Assembly (NCBI RefSeq): GCF_009711345.1
Contig: NZ_SMMA01000062.1
Location: forward strand, 62,001-126,000
Length of the DNA stretch: 64,000 bases
Reading direction: 5' to 3'
From: Pseudovibrio flavus
GTDB lineage: Bacteria; Pseudomonadota; Alphaproteobacteria; Rhizobiales; Stappiaceae
Each line of letters starts with the position of its first letter. The first letter of the stretch is position 1. Below the pieces are notes generated by a model, which worked only from the letters and a program-made list of their open reading frames with translations, did not search any database and was not told where the DNA came from. A program made the translations under genes and the position numbers. Of the stretch, positions 51,603 to 62,306 are shown in pieces.

Positions 51603-52156
51603 GCGGATTTCCGATTTTGCGCACAAAGAGGCTCGTTCTGCGAGAGTGGCAGACAGACGACAAAGCGCCGCTTGTAGCCCTGCTCGACAATCCGAATATT
51701 TCGCGGATGTTGAGCACTATCCCCTCGCCTTTTACGCTCGCGGATGCAGATGAACTACTTCGCCGGATGATGTCATACGGACATACCAACGCGGCTGCAT
51801 GGGCAATAACGTTAAACGGTGAGCTTATCGGCTCTTGCGGTTACACGACTGCTCGGGACACTCCAACGCTGGGTTATTGGCTTGCCGAGTCACATTGGGG
51901 ATACGGCTTCATGCGCGAGGCTCTGACTGCAGCGTTCTCTCATATGTTCAGAGAGCATCCAGACGCAGTCTTCATAGCCGATGTATTCACCGACAACCCA
52001 CAATCCAAGCGCACCTTGGAATATTTTGGCGCTAAGTTCATTGGCTATGGCGAAGGCGATAGTCGTGCTAGAGGCCCGGAGGTTTATAAAGATTGGCGGC
52101 TTCAGCTGGACCGAGAGAGTTTCCTGCGTAGCCTCGAAAGAGAGGCAGCGTTATGA
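51599..52156 (+). CDS. GNAT family N-acetyltransferase, copy 3 of 6
   Basis: The 185-residue protein starts at the ATG of an ATGA overlap with copy 2 (MSGFPILRTKRLVLREWQTD). It contains TLGYWLAESHWGYGFMREAL and TDNPQSKRTLEYFGAKFIGY. The 15 bases ending at its stop (GAGGCAGCGTTATGA) are identical to those ending copy 2, which points to tandem duplication. The substrate is unknown. Confidence 0.85.
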   Translation: MSGFPILRTKRLVLREWQTDDKAPLVALLDNPNISRMLSTIPSPFTLADADELLRRMMSYGHTNAAAWAITLNGELIGSCGYTTARDTPTLGYWLAESHWGYGFMREALTAAFSHMFREHPDAVFIADVFTDNPQSKRTLEYFGAKFIGYGEGDSRARGPEVYKDWRLQLDRESFLRSLEREAAL

Positions 52157-52722
52157 ACACTCTAGCACTTGAAACCAAGCGCCTGACGCTTCGACGGATG
52201 CAAGTTGCTGACTGTGAACGAATGGTCCAATATCTTGGAGACTTCGAGGTATCGAGCAAGCTTGCCCGTGTGCCTCATCCGTATCCGCCGGAACATGCGA
52301 GAGAGATACTGAGCAAGCAGGACAAAATCGCGGCTCAGGGCATTCTGGCCTTTACGATTGATGATGGTACCGGCCTTGTTGGCGGCATAAACGCGCGGCC
52401 TTTCGAGGACGGTCATTATGTTGGCTACTGGCTGGGCAAGCCGTATTGGGGCAAGGGTTACATGAGTGAAGCGCTTGCCGCCGTGTTACATCACCTGTTT
52501 GTCACGCTGAGCACCCCAAAGGTGCGCTCCACCGTCTTTTTAGAGAACGCTGCCTCAGCCGGTTTACTCAGCAAGTTCGGGTATGAACTCCTCGGTCAAT
52601 CAGAGGATCCATGTGCTGCTCGAGGTGGCCGAATATTTCCGGTCAGAGTGTTTGAACTGAGCCGAGAACGCTACCTGTACATCATGCAAAACGCCGAAGG
52701 GCAAGAGGAGGTGCGGTTATGA
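52153..52722 (+). CDS. GNAT family N-acetyltransferase, copy 4 of 6
   Basis: The 189-residue protein overlaps copy 3 by ATGA and copy 5 by ATGA. It starts MNTLALETKRLTLRRMQVAD and has YVGYWLGKPYWGKGYMSEAL with ENAASAGLLSKFGYELLGQS. Its motif is close to copies 5 and 6. The junction before its stop (GAGGTGCGGTTATGA) is a 13/15 match to the earlier junctions. Confidence 0.85.
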   Translation: MNTLALETKRLTLRRMQVADCERMVQYLGDFEVSSKLARVPHPYPPEHAREILSKQDKIAAQGILAFTIDDGTGLVGGINARPFEDGHYVGYWLGKPYWGKGYMSEALAAVLHHLFVTLSTPKVRSTVFLENAASAGLLSKFGYELLGQSEDPCAARGGRIFPVRVFELSRERYLYIMQNAEGQEEVRL

Positions 52723-53276
52723 CCCGTCACGAGTTTCCAATACTAAAGACCGAGCGCCTAACGCTTCGCCCGTTTAACGACGGTGACCTGCTGCGCCTTT
52801 GCGAATATCTGGCAGACTATGATATTGCCAAGATGCTCATGGTTGTGCCGCACCCCTACTCTGCCAAGGACGCCCAAAGCTGGATCGACTTCAACAAAAC
52901 AGCCGATCTTGAAGATATTGTATGCTGGGTTCTGGATGATGGCAGCGGTCTAATTGGCGTTATCAGCGGGAGTAAACTAAAAGAAGAAACAAGTCTTGGT
53001 TACTGGCTTGGCAAGCCACATTGGGGTAAAGGCTTCGTCAGCGAAGCAGCATTTGCCGTTATGCGGTACTTCTTCGAAACGCGCGATGAGCCGATTTTCC
53101 GTGCTGGTGCGTTCGAAGAGAACGGCACATCCAACCACATACTGCGTAAGCTCGGCTTTGAAGAGGTGGCACGCGATACCGTTCGCAGCGTTGCGCGCGG
53201 TGATGAAGCTGTTTCCCATATCTGCTATGAGCTAACGAAAGAACGATTTTTGCAGGCGATACCAACGCCTGCCTAA
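52719..53276 (+). CDS. GNAT family N-acetyltransferase, copy 5 of 6
   Basis: The 185-residue protein overlaps copy 4 by ATGA. It starts MTRHEFPILKTERLTLRPFN and has SLGYWLGKPHWGKGFVSEAA and NGTSNHILRKLGFEEVARDT. It is visibly the closest match to copy 6, with the same FP(I/V)LKTERLTLR start and a shared KMLMVVPHPY-type region. A recent duplication is likely. Confidence 0.85.
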   Translation: MTRHEFPILKTERLTLRPFNDGDLLRLCEYLADYDIAKMLMVVPHPYSAKDAQSWIDFNKTADLEDIVCWVLDDGSGLIGVISGSKLKEETSLGYWLGKPHWGKGFVSEAAFAVMRYFFETRDEPIFRAGAFEENGTSNHILRKLGFEEVARDTVRSVARGDEAVSHICYELTKERFLQAIPTPA

Positions 53277-53324
53277 TTACAAGAGCGCCATAGAAGCGCC
53301 AGTAAGAACAACAAGAAGCATAAA

Positions 53325-53888
53325 ATGACGATGAGAGACTTTCCGGTTCTCAAAACCGAAAGGCTTACCCTACGAGCCTTTCGGCAGGACGATCTTGACC
53401 GGATTTGCGAATACCTGAACGATTTTGACATCACCAAGATGCTGGTTCCTGTCCCCTACCCATACACACGGGAAGATGCCCAGTTCTGGATTGATCTGAC
53501 CACAAACTCTGACGGAAGTGACAATATCAACTGGGCCATTGATGACGGTTCAGGCATTATCGGCTGCATCGGTAGTTTTGAGCTACAAAGCGGCACCACC
53601 TTTGGCTATTGGCTCGGCAAACCATACTGGGGCAAAGGTTATGTGAGTGAAGCTGGCAGAGCTGTACGGGAGTATCTGTTCGCCCACTATGATTTTCCAG
53701 TTCTGCGCTGCGGCGCGTTTGTTGAAAATCCGGGTTCTCAAAATGTGCTCAAGAAACTAGGCTTTCTTGAAGTCGGCCGCAACGAGCTTTCAAGTGCGGC
53801 GCGGGGCAACCAGCTTGTTCCAAACATCAAGTTCGAGCTACCAAGAAGCAGGTATTTGGCAGAAATACTTGACAGTTTGCCCGCCTAG
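53325..53888 (+). CDS. GNAT family N-acetyltransferase, copy 6 of 6
   Basis: The 187-residue protein starts MTMRDFPVLKTERLTLRAFR; an ATG two codons later is also possible. It has TFGYWLGKPYWGKGYVSEAG and ENPGSQNVLKKLGFLEVGRN. It is separated from copy 5 by 48 bases, so it is the only late copy without an overlap. obgE follows after 155 bases. Confidence 0.85.
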   Translation: MTMRDFPVLKTERLTLRAFRQDDLDRICEYLNDFDITKMLVPVPYPYTREDAQFWIDLTTNSDGSDNINWAIDDGSGIIGCIGSFELQSGTTFGYWLGKPYWGKGYVSEAGRAVREYLFAHYDFPVLRCGAFVENPGSQNVLKKLGFLEVGRNELSSAARGNQLVPNIKFELPRSRYLAEILDSLPA

Positions 53889-54031
53889 CCTTTTAAAGGC
53901 GTTCACAAGAGTTTCGGGCGAATGCCCATAAAGTGAAAACGTGAGGTCTTTGGCCTTATCCTTTTCAACGCGGTGCTGCTCCGCCAAAGCGTTTAACGAG
54001 GATCAACAAAGACGTTTTACTGCGATCTTAA

Positions 54032-55090
<1,059 letters not shown>

Positions 55091-55092
55091 AC

Positions 55093-56217
55093 ATGCGTAA
55101 GCTCACTGATTTCCGGCGGATTACCGTCAAAATCGGCTCCGCCCTGCTTGTCGAGAACGGCGCTCTGCGCCGTGCTTGGCTTGAGGCGTTGGCTGACGAT
55201 ATCAAAGCTTTGTCCGACGCGGGCAAAGAGGTGATTGTTGTATCGTCCGGTTCCATCGCGCTTGGTCGCGGTGTGCTGGGTTGGCCAACCGGTCAGCTCA
55301 AGCTTGAGCAAGCACAGGCAGCTGCTTCTGTTGGCCAGATTGCCCTTGCGCAGGCTTACACGGAAATTCTGGCGGAGCGTGGCATCACTGCGGGCCAGAT
55401 TCTACTAACACTTGGCGATACTGAAGAGCGCCGCCGTTATCTCAACGCACGCGCCACCATTGGTACGTTGCTGAAGATGGGCGCTGTTCCGATCATCAAC
55501 GAAAACGATAGTGTGGCAACTTCGGAAATTCGCTACGGCGACAACGACCGCCTCGGCGCACGCGTTGCAACCATGGCAAGCTCCGACTGTCTCGTGCTAC
55601 TTTCCGACGTTGATGGCCTTTACACGGCTGCCCCCCAGAAAGACCCGAACGCGGTCTTCCTGCCAGAAGTTGCTATGGTTACGCCGAAGATTGAAGCGAT
55701 GGCTGGCTCTGCCGGTACTGCCTATTCTTCCGGCGGTATGAAGACCAAGATCGACGCAGCCAAGATTGCCCAGAGCGCTGGTACAACCATGGTCATCACC
55801 AGTGGTAAGACCATGAACCCGCTGTCAGGTATCGACAAGGGTGCACGCGCAACATGGTTCCCTGCTCATTCCACGCCTTCTTCCTCACGCAAGGCATGGA
55901 TTAGTGGTGCTTTGAAGCCAAAGGGCAGCCTGTTTCTCGATGAAGGCGCCTGCACCGCGCTTCGTGGTGGAAGCAGTTTGTTGCCTGCCGGTATCCGCCG
56001 TGTTGAAGGCGACTTCAGCCGTGGTGACGCCGTTCGCATTATCGATGCACACGGTGTTGATATTGGTCGCGGCCTTATTGCCTATGACTATACTGAAGCT
56101 GCGCTTATAATTGGCCGTAACAGCCGCGAAATTGAAGCAATCCTCGGCTACTCCGGCCGTAGCGAAATGGTTCACCGTGACGATCTCGTCATCGGGGCGG
56201 TTGAAGACGAACAATAA
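55093..56217 (+). CDS. proB: Glutamate 5-kinase
   Basis: The 374-residue protein has an amino-acid kinase domain ([51 protein letters not shown]) and a C-terminal PUA domain from about residue 275. It phosphorylates glutamate in proline synthesis. The start at ATG 55093 leaves only 2 bases after the obgE stop; an in-frame GTG at 55078 inside obgE is less likely. proA follows after 59 bases. Confidence 0.95.
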   Translation: MRKLTDFRRITVKIGSALLVENGALRRAWLEALADDIKALSDAGKEVIVVSSGSIALGRGVLGWPTGQLKLEQAQAAASVGQIALAQAYTEILAERGITAGQILLTLGDTEERRRYLNARATIGTLLKMGAVPIINENDSVATSEIRYGDNDRLGARVATMASSDCLVLLSDVDGLYTAAPQKDPNAVFLPEVAMVTPKIEAMAGSAGTAYSSGGMKTKIDAAKIAQSAGTTMVITSGKTMNPLSGIDKGARATWFPAHSTPSSSRKAWISGALKPKGSLFLDEGACTALRGGSSLLPAGIRRVEGDFSRGDAVRIIDAHGVDIGRGLIAYDYTEAALIIGRNSREIEAILGYSGRSEMVHRDDLVIGAVEDEQ

Positions 56218-56276
56218 CTTGCATTTTTGATAGGGTGTGGCATTGTCCCGCTCCGCTTAAACCAAAGGGTCTTGTT

Positions 56277-57572
56277 ATGTTGAATGCAGGCACTGCTGCT
56301 GCGGCAGCGACCGATACAATTGCTGAAATGATGAACGCCATGGGCAAAAAAGCCCGTGCTGCTGCACATTTGTTGGCGATTGCCCCGGGCCCGCAAAAGG
56401 ACAAAGCACTTTTGGAAATGGCTGCCGCTATTCGCGCAGCGACTCCTGAAATTCTGGAAGCGAACGCTCTGGATATTCAGGCGATGCGGGACAACGGCCA
56501 AACAGCAGCCTATCTGGATCGCGGCACCCTTGATGAGGGACGGATCGATTCCATTGCAGTTGCGCTGGAAGATATCTCAAAGCTGGCAGACCCTGTCGGT
56601 CATGTGATTGACCGTTGGCAGCGTCCGAACGGGCTGGACATCTCTCGCGTGCGCACGCCTTTGGGCGTGATCGGCGTGATTTACGAAAGCCGCCCGAACG
56701 TTACTGCAGACGCAGGTGCGCTGTGCCTGAAAGCAGGCAACCCGGTTATTCTGCGCGGCGGTTCCGATACGCTGCATTCTAATCTGGCTATTCACCGTGC
56801 TCTTCAAAAAGGCTTGGTGGCAGCTGGCTTACCAGCCGATGCGATTCAGCTGGTACCGGTTAAAGATCGTGAAGCTGTCGGAGAAATGCTGCGCGGCCTA
56901 GGCGGCAACCTTGATGTTATCGTTCCACGCGGCGGCAAGAGCCTTGTTGCCCGTGTGCAGGACGAAGCACGCGTTCCGGTGTTCGCACACCTTGAAGGTC
57001 TGGTTCATATCTTCGTTGACAAGAAGGCAGACCTGCACAAGGCCGTTGATATTGTTTTTAACTCCAAGCTGCGCCGCACCGGTATTTGCGGCTCGCTGGA
57101 GACTTTGTTGGTGCATGAAGCTGTTGCGGCAACCCATCTGCGCCCGATTATCGATGCTCTTCAGGCGAAGGGTTGCGAGATCCGCGGCGATGATGAAGTT
57201 GCAGCCCTTTGCTCCAACGTAAAACCAGTTTCCGAAGAAGATTGGACGACAGAATATCTGGACGCCATTCTCTCGGTTAAAATTGTTGCTGACCTTGAAG
57301 AGGCTATCGAGCATATCGGCAAGTATAGCTCTCACCATACCGACTGCATCATTTCCGAAGACCGTAAGGCTGTTGAGAAGTTCTTTGCAGAGGTGGATTC
57401 AGCAATTGTGCTATGCAACGCCTCTACCCAGTTTGCAGATGGCGGCGAATTTGGTATGGGTGCCGAAATTGGCATCGCGACCGGACGTATGCACGCACGT
57501 GGTCCGGTAGGGGTTGAGCAACTGACCAGCTTCAAGTATGTCGTTCGCGGCGAGGGCCAAACCCGTCCATGA
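56277..57572 (+). CDS. proA: Gamma-glutamyl phosphate reductase
   Basis: The 431-residue aldehyde-dehydrogenase-fold protein has the catalytic Cys in [20 protein letters not shown] (about residue 268). It also has [20 protein letters not shown] and [20 protein letters not shown]. It reduces gamma-glutamyl phosphate made by ProB, in proline synthesis. The chosen ATG ([19 protein letters not shown]) follows AAAGGGTCTTGTT. It overlaps nadD by 4 bases. Confidence 0.95.
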   Translation: MLNAGTAAAAATDTIAEMMNAMGKKARAAAHLLAIAPGPQKDKALLEMAAAIRAATPEILEANALDIQAMRDNGQTAAYLDRGTLDEGRIDSIAVALEDISKLADPVGHVIDRWQRPNGLDISRVRTPLGVIGVIYESRPNVTADAGALCLKAGNPVILRGGSDTLHSNLAIHRALQKGLVAAGLPADAIQLVPVKDREAVGEMLRGLGGNLDVIVPRGGKSLVARVQDEARVPVFAHLEGLVHIFVDKKADLHKAVDIVFNSKLRRTGICGSLETLLVHEAVAATHLRPIIDALQAKGCEIRGDDEVAALCSNVKPVSEEDWTTEYLDAILSVKIVADLEEAIEHIGKYSSHHTDCIISEDRKAVEKFFAEVDSAIVLCNASTQFADGGEFGMGAEIGIATGRMHARGPVGVEQLTSFKYVVRGEGQTRP

Positions 57573-58219
57573 GCAGAGTGGTGAGACCACCAAACCCAGT
57601 CAGCTATACCGCCGACCGCAATTGTGAGGATTTCAAAATCCCACATGCAGAAGACGGAAATACGATTGGTTTGTTTGGCGGCTCTTTCAACCCGCCCCAT
57701 CAGGGGCACTACATGGTCGCGGAAACGGCTCTCAAGCGGTTAGGACTTGATCAGGTTTGGTGGATGGTTTCACCGGGTAACCCGCTCAAGGATAATCGCA
57801 AGCTTGCAGATGTTAAGGTAAGGGTTGCCAACACAAAGGCGCTGGCATCCCACCCGAAAATGAAGGTACGGGCATTTGAGGCTGCTCTTGGAAGTCCGTA
57901 CTCGGCCCACACAATCGCACGGCTAAAGCAAATGCGGCCGCGCTTGAATTTTGTTTGGGTTATGGGAGCCGACAATCTCGCCAGTTTTCATCACTGGCAA
58001 GATTGGAGAGCAATTTTGGAAAGTGTACCGGTTGCCGTGGTCAATAGACCAAAGGCAACGCTGTCGCCTCTTTCCGCTCCCATGAGCATTACGTATCGCA
58101 GCGCCCGCTGGCGGGAATGCGATGCACCGCAGATCAAATACGCGGTAGCCCCGGCTTGGGTGTTTCTACACGGTCCTCTTGATGCGACGTCTTCAACGTC
58201 GCTCAGAGGTAACGCTTAG
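57569..58219 (+). CDS. nadD: Nicotinate-nucleotide adenylyltransferase
   Basis: The 216-residue protein has the nucleotidyltransferase motif [20 protein letters not shown] (about residue 33), [13 protein letters not shown] and a [15 protein letters not shown] segment. The late SSTSLR matches the usual SSTxIR. It makes deamido-NAD from nicotinate mononucleotide. An N-terminal 30 residues precede the core, as in some relatives. Its start overlaps proA (ATGA). Confidence 0.93.
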   Translation: MSRVVRPPNPVSYTADRNCEDFKIPHAEDGNTIGLFGGSFNPPHQGHYMVAETALKRLGLDQVWWMVSPGNPLKDNRKLADVKVRVANTKALASHPKMKVRAFEAALGSPYSAHTIARLKQMRPRLNFVWVMGADNLASFHHWQDWRAILESVPVAVVNRPKATLSPLSAPMSITYRSARWRECDAPQIKYAVAPAWVFLHGPLDATSSTSLRGNA

Positions 58220-58372
58220 GAACTTTCCGCCGAGGCGATTCATATGTGCCTTGAAATAAACGCTATGAAGTGTGATCCTAAAGAGGAAGCGCACTTCATG
58301 GAAACCAAGGCGCTTTCATGGTGGCCATGCCACCTTCAACGCAAACCATGGCGAAAGGCTATACAGCTGACC

Positions 58373-58774
58373 ATGACAGTCAATCACGAAGGGCCGGAAA
58401 AAGCTGCTCTTCATAAGCCTGAGGCTCTGGAAGAGTCTTCCGTGCTTGAACTCATCCTCAACAACCTTGAAGATTCCAAGGCTGAGGAAATTGTATCGCT
58501 CGACCTTCAAGGCAAATCTGCATTGGCAGATTGCATGGTAGTGGCAACAGGCCGCTCCCAGCGCCATGTTGGTGCGATTGCCGATCACCTACTCCGTGCA
58601 CTCAAAATCGCAGGATACGGTAACGCTCGCGTAGAGGGTCTGCCACATTGCGACTGGGTACTGATTGATATCGGCGATGCGATCATCCACGTATTCCGTC
58701 CAGAAGTACGCGCCTTCTATAACGTCGAAAAAATGTGGTCTGCGGAGAACACCTCTCCTCATCTGCACGGCTAA
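58373..58774 (+). CDS. rsfS: Ribosome silencing factor RsfS
   Basis: The 133-residue protein has LELILNNLEDSKAEEIVSLD, DCMVVATGRSQRHVGAIADH and CDWVLIDIGDAIIHVFRPEV, with RAFYNVEKMW near the end. This is the RsfS/Iojap family that binds L14 and blocks subunit joining. The start is not certain: ATG 58373 gives the usual length, while the frame extends upstream to 58244 without clear homology. Confidence 0.92.
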   Translation: MTVNHEGPEKAALHKPEALEESSVLELILNNLEDSKAEEIVSLDLQGKSALADCMVVATGRSQRHVGAIADHLLRALKIAGYGNARVEGLPHCDWVLIDIGDAIIHVFRPEVRAFYNVEKMWSAENTSPHLHG

Positions 58775-58880
58775 GATCGACGCGAATACTGACGGCTAAC
58801 GCTGGCTGTGCAACAGTGTGCGGCCTAGCGTTTGGGCCGCTATTGCCTGCTCACCTACCAATGTTCCTAGCAGAGGCACA

Positions 58881-59363
58881 ATGAAGGTAACAATTGCATG
58901 CGTTGGCAAAATGAAAGCTGGCGCAGAACGAGACTTGTGCGACCGTTACCTTGACCGGGCCAATAAAGCTGGACGAGCGTTGGGCATTAAATCTGTTAGC
59001 GTAATCGAGCTAACGGAGAGCCGTGCTGCGCGTGCGCAGGACCGCAAGGCAGAAGAAGCAGCTGCGCTCCTTAAAGCTATTCCAGCCGGAGCTTTGATCG
59101 TTGCACTGGACGAGCATGGCAAAACCTTGTCCAGCCAAGCCTTTGCAGACAAAGTTCGCAGTGGTCTTGATAGCGGCGTCAGTGACTTGGTTCTCATGAT
59201 TGGTGGCGCAGACGGGCATGGCCCTGAGTTGCTCAGCCGGGCTGATGTTAAGCTTGCGCTAGGAGCTCTTACGTGGCCGCACCAGATCGTGCGCATTTTG
59301 TGCGCCGAGCAGATTTACCGCGCCATCACCATTATCAGCGGCCACCCTTATCACCGCGAGTGA
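58881..59363 (+). CDS. rlmH: 23S rRNA pseudouridine-1915 N3-methyltransferase RlmH
   Basis: The 160-residue SPOUT methyltransferase has LIVALDEHGKTLSSQAFADK, LMIGGADGHGPELLSRADVK and the knot motif LGALTWPHQIVRILCAEQIY ending in YHRE. It methylates the pseudouridine at 1915 in 23S rRNA helix 69. The start at ATG 58881 follows AGCAGAGGCACA. Confidence 0.95.
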   Translation: MKVTIACVGKMKAGAERDLCDRYLDRANKAGRALGIKSVSVIELTESRAARAQDRKAEEAAALLKAIPAGALIVALDEHGKTLSSQAFADKVRSGLDSGVSDLVLMIGGADGHGPELLSRADVKLALGALTWPHQIVRILCAEQIYRAITIISGHPYHRE

Positions 59364-59453
59364 TAGAAGCAGCTGTATGGATAAGCGCTGAACATGGTAA
59401 GTTTGCCCCTCGATTTATCTTGGTTGACACTTCATTAACGCAAGCGCTGCAGT

Positions 59454-60806
59454 ATGATGCGACCATGTTCAGAACCGGGAAACAACAAAGTGTGGCGTTT
59501 AGGGAGTAGGTACAAAAGCCTGAAGCAGTGCGTGCTGGCTATCAGCCTTGTACTTGCAAGCTTTTTTCCTACAACCACTCTGGCAAACCAAGACGCGGCT
59601 GAACAAAAAAGAATTCAGGAACAGGAACTCCTCGAACTCACCCGTAACATCTCTATCTCAGAGGAAAAACGGGCCCAGATCGAACGCGATATTCGCGCTA
59701 TTGATCGGGATAGAGAAAGCCTGAACGCTGCATTGATCCGTACCGGCGAGCGCATGAAGCGGCTCGAGGATCAGCTTGCAGCCACTGAGTCACGTTTGAA
59801 ACGTCACCGTGTAAACGAAGATTCCGTTCGCAAATCTCTTCATGCGCGTCGCGGTACCTTGATCGAGGTTCTTGTGGCGCTGCAGAGATTGGGGCACCGG
59901 CCACCGCCAGCATTAGCGGTACGCCCGCAAGATGCACTTGGCGCGGTACGAACCGCCATTCTGCTCAACGCAGTGATGCCCGAGGTTCGTATAGAAGCGG
60001 AAGCGCTTGCAAGTGACCTTTCTGAACTGACGAGATTGCGCGAAGAGATCGAAACCGAGCGCAACCGGGTCAAGACCGGAGCGACGGAGCTTGCAGAAGA
60101 GCAGCAAAGAGTAGAACTTTTGCTGGCTGAAAAACGTAGTCAACGAGAGCAGAGCGATGCTTTGCTATTGGCAGAGCGCACACGCGCGGAAGAACTTGCC
60201 GCCAAAGCAACCTCTTTGAAAGAGTTGATTGCTACATTGGAAGGTGAGATCGAAAGTGCACGGGGTGCAGCTGAGGCAGCAAGACAGGCAGAAGAAGCGC
60301 GAATTGCTTCGGGAACGCCTTTGGACCCTTACTCCGATCCGGGACGATTGAAACCTGAAATTTCATTCGTCGATGCCAAGGGGCTTCTTCCTTTACCTGT
60401 ATCGGGTACGCTCATGCAGGATTACGGGGTCGCAGACGGGTTTGGGAATACGACAAATGGTCAAACCTTTGTGACCAGAGCTAACGCGCAGATCACCTCT
60501 CCGACGGACGGATGGGTTGTTTTTGCAGGAAAATTCAGATCCTATGGACAGCTAATTATTTTGAACGCTGGCGAAGGATACCATGTACTTCTAGCGGGTA
60601 TGGACGATATTAGTGTAGAACTAGGTCAGTTCATTCTCGCCGGAGAGCCGGTAGCAAAAATGGGCGAGACGAGAATTGCAAGTGCTGCAAACCTCAGTTT
60701 GAGTTCAGAGCAACCGGTTCTATATGTTGAATTCAGAAAAGACGGAACCGCGATAGACCCTAAAGCATGGTGGTCTTTCGCTGAAAACGAAAAGGTTCGC
60801 GGATGA
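59454..60806 (+). CDS. Murein hydrolase activator, EnvC-like (degenerate M23/LytM domain)
   Basis: The protein of up to 450 residues has a signal-like segment (QCVLAISLVLASFFPTTTLA), a long coiled coil (residues about 60-290) and a C-terminal LytM domain. The LytM zinc ligands are missing: the usual HxH is YHVLLAG and the first His/Asp region reads NGQTFVTRANAQ. This is the pattern of EnvC, which activates amidases during cell division rather than cutting the wall itself. The start is uncertain: ATG 59454, or a later GTG at 59490 with a GGGAAA site. The coding end overlaps ctpA by 4 bases. Confidence 0.85.
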   Translation: MMRPCSEPGNNKVWRLGSRYKSLKQCVLAISLVLASFFPTTTLANQDAAEQKRIQEQELLELTRNISISEEKRAQIERDIRAIDRDRESLNAALIRTGERMKRLEDQLAATESRLKRHRVNEDSVRKSLHARRGTLIEVLVALQRLGHRPPPALAVRPQDALGAVRTAILLNAVMPEVRIEAEALASDLSELTRLREEIETERNRVKTGATELAEEQQRVELLLAEKRSQREQSDALLLAERTRAEELAAKATSLKELIATLEGEIESARGAAEAARQAEEARIASGTPLDPYSDPGRLKPEISFVDAKGLLPLPVSGTLMQDYGVADGFGNTTNGQTFVTRANAQITSPTDGWVVFAGKFRSYGQLIILNAGEGYHVLLAGMDDISVELGQFILAGEPVAKMGETRIASAANLSLSSEQPVLYVEFRKDGTAIDPKAWWSFAENEKVRG

Positions 60807-62137
60807 TTCGGAAAGCATCTCTCTTAATGGTTGGCGTAGTAATGGGAGCTGCGGCGGTCATAACTTACAGCCAAGCTCCCTTCCGGTTTTCGGAAGCAGC
60901 TCATGCTGCCTCTTCGGACACCTACAATCAGCTAAACCTTTTCGGTGACGTTTTCGAACGCGTGCGCTCCGATTATGTTGAAGCGCCGCAAGATGCAGAA
61001 CTGATTGAAGCAGCCATCAACGGCATGCTCACTGATCTTGATCCGCATTCCAGCTATCTTTCTCCAAAAAGCTTCCGCGATATGCAGGTGCAGACCCGTG
61101 GTGAATTCGGCGGCTTGGGCATTGAAGTGACCATGGAAGACGGCCTTGTGAAGGTTGTCACTCCGATCGATGAAACCCCTGCATTCAATGCGGGCGTTCA
61201 GGCTGGTGACTTGATTACCCATCTGGATGGCGAGGCCGTTATGGGCCTTAAGCTGGATGAAGCGGTTGAGAAGATGCGCGGGCCGATCAACACCGACATC
61301 ACCATTACCGTTCTTCGCGAAGGCGCTGACGCTCCGATTGATATCACCATCACCCGCGATGTGATCCGCATTCGTTCTGTCCGCTTTAACTCCGAGGATG
61401 ATGTTGGATATATCCGCATCAACCAGTTCAACGAGCAGACCTTTGAGGGCCTTGAGCGCGGCGTTACAGAGCTGACCGAGGAAATTGGCAAGGACAAGCT
61501 AAAAGGCTTCGTCATTGACCTGCGCAACAACCCGGGCGGTCTGCTCGATCAGGCAATTGCTGTTTCCGATGCCTTCTTGCATCGCGGCGAGATCGTTTCC
61601 ACCCGTGGCCGTAACGCGGATGAGACCCAGCGCTACAGTGCACGTCAGGGCGATCTGGTAGACGGTCTACCGGTTATCATTCTGGTGAATGGCGGTTCTG
61701 CTTCTGCTTCTGAAATTGTTGCCGGTGCTTTGCAAGATCATCGACGCGCAACCATTCTGGGCACCCGCTCCTTCGGTAAGGGTTCTGTTCAGACCATCAT
61801 TCCACTTGGTGCAAACGGCGCGATCCGCCTGACTACCGCTCGTTACTACACCCCTTCTGGTAACTCCATTCAGGCAAAGGGTATCGTTCCAGATATCATC
61901 ACCCTGCAGGAGCTTCCTGAAGAGCTGAAAGGCCGTGTGGAAACCAAGGGCGAAGCTGGTCTGCGTGGTCACCTGTCTGCAGAAGAAGGCGAAGAAAAGT
62001 CTGGTTCTCAGGCCTATGTCCCTAAGGACAAGACCAAGGACACCCAGCTAAACATGGCGCTGGACCTGCTGCGTGGAAACAAAACCGATGAGGCGTTTCC
62101 TCCACATACGGACACTCAGGTAAGCACCTCGAACTAA
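60803..62137 (+). CDS. ctpA: C-terminal processing protease CtpA (S41 family)
   Basis: The 444-residue protein has an N-terminal membrane or signal segment (ASLLMVGVVMGAAAVITYSQ), a PDZ domain (about residues 95-180, GGLGIEVTMEDGLVKVVTPI) and the S41 protease domain. The catalytic Ser lies in LVNGGSASASEIVAGALQDH and the Lys in LGTRSFGKGSVQT. It trims periplasmic proteins. A long Glu/Lys-rich tail (about 385-440) follows. It overlaps the envC-like gene (ATGA), and the two may act together on cell-wall turnover. Confidence 0.94.
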   Translation: MIRKASLLMVGVVMGAAAVITYSQAPFRFSEAAHAASSDTYNQLNLFGDVFERVRSDYVEAPQDAELIEAAINGMLTDLDPHSSYLSPKSFRDMQVQTRGEFGGLGIEVTMEDGLVKVVTPIDETPAFNAGVQAGDLITHLDGEAVMGLKLDEAVEKMRGPINTDITITVLREGADAPIDITITRDVIRIRSVRFNSEDDVGYIRINQFNEQTFEGLERGVTELTEEIGKDKLKGFVIDLRNNPGGLLDQAIAVSDAFLHRGEIVSTRGRNADETQRYSARQGDLVDGLPVIILVNGGSASASEIVAGALQDHRRATILGTRSFGKGSVQTIIPLGANGAIRLTTARYYTPSGNSIQAKGIVPDIITLQELPEELKGRVETKGEAGLRGHLSAEEGEEKSGSQAYVPKDKTKDTQLNMALDLLRGNKTDEAFPPHTDTQVSTSN

Positions 62138-62144
62138 GAATATT

Positions 62145-62183
62145 GAACCCGCGCTGACCTAACAGACAGCGCGGGTTCTTTTT
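62145..62183 (+). terminator. Terminator after ctpA
   Basis: GAACCCGCGCTG pairs perfectly with CAGCGCGGGTTC (12 bases, 10-base loop), followed by TTTTTG. It lies 8 bases after the stop. Confidence 0.92.
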
Positions 62184-62306
62184 GACTAAATGCGCAGGAT
62201 TTGGGCTACACTCAGGCGCACTATTTGTTTTTGATTTGCGAGTTGCTGCTGAAAGGCCCCGAGCCTTCTTATCAAGCACCTCGCCTTTTGCTGTTTTGGG
62301 GGATCT

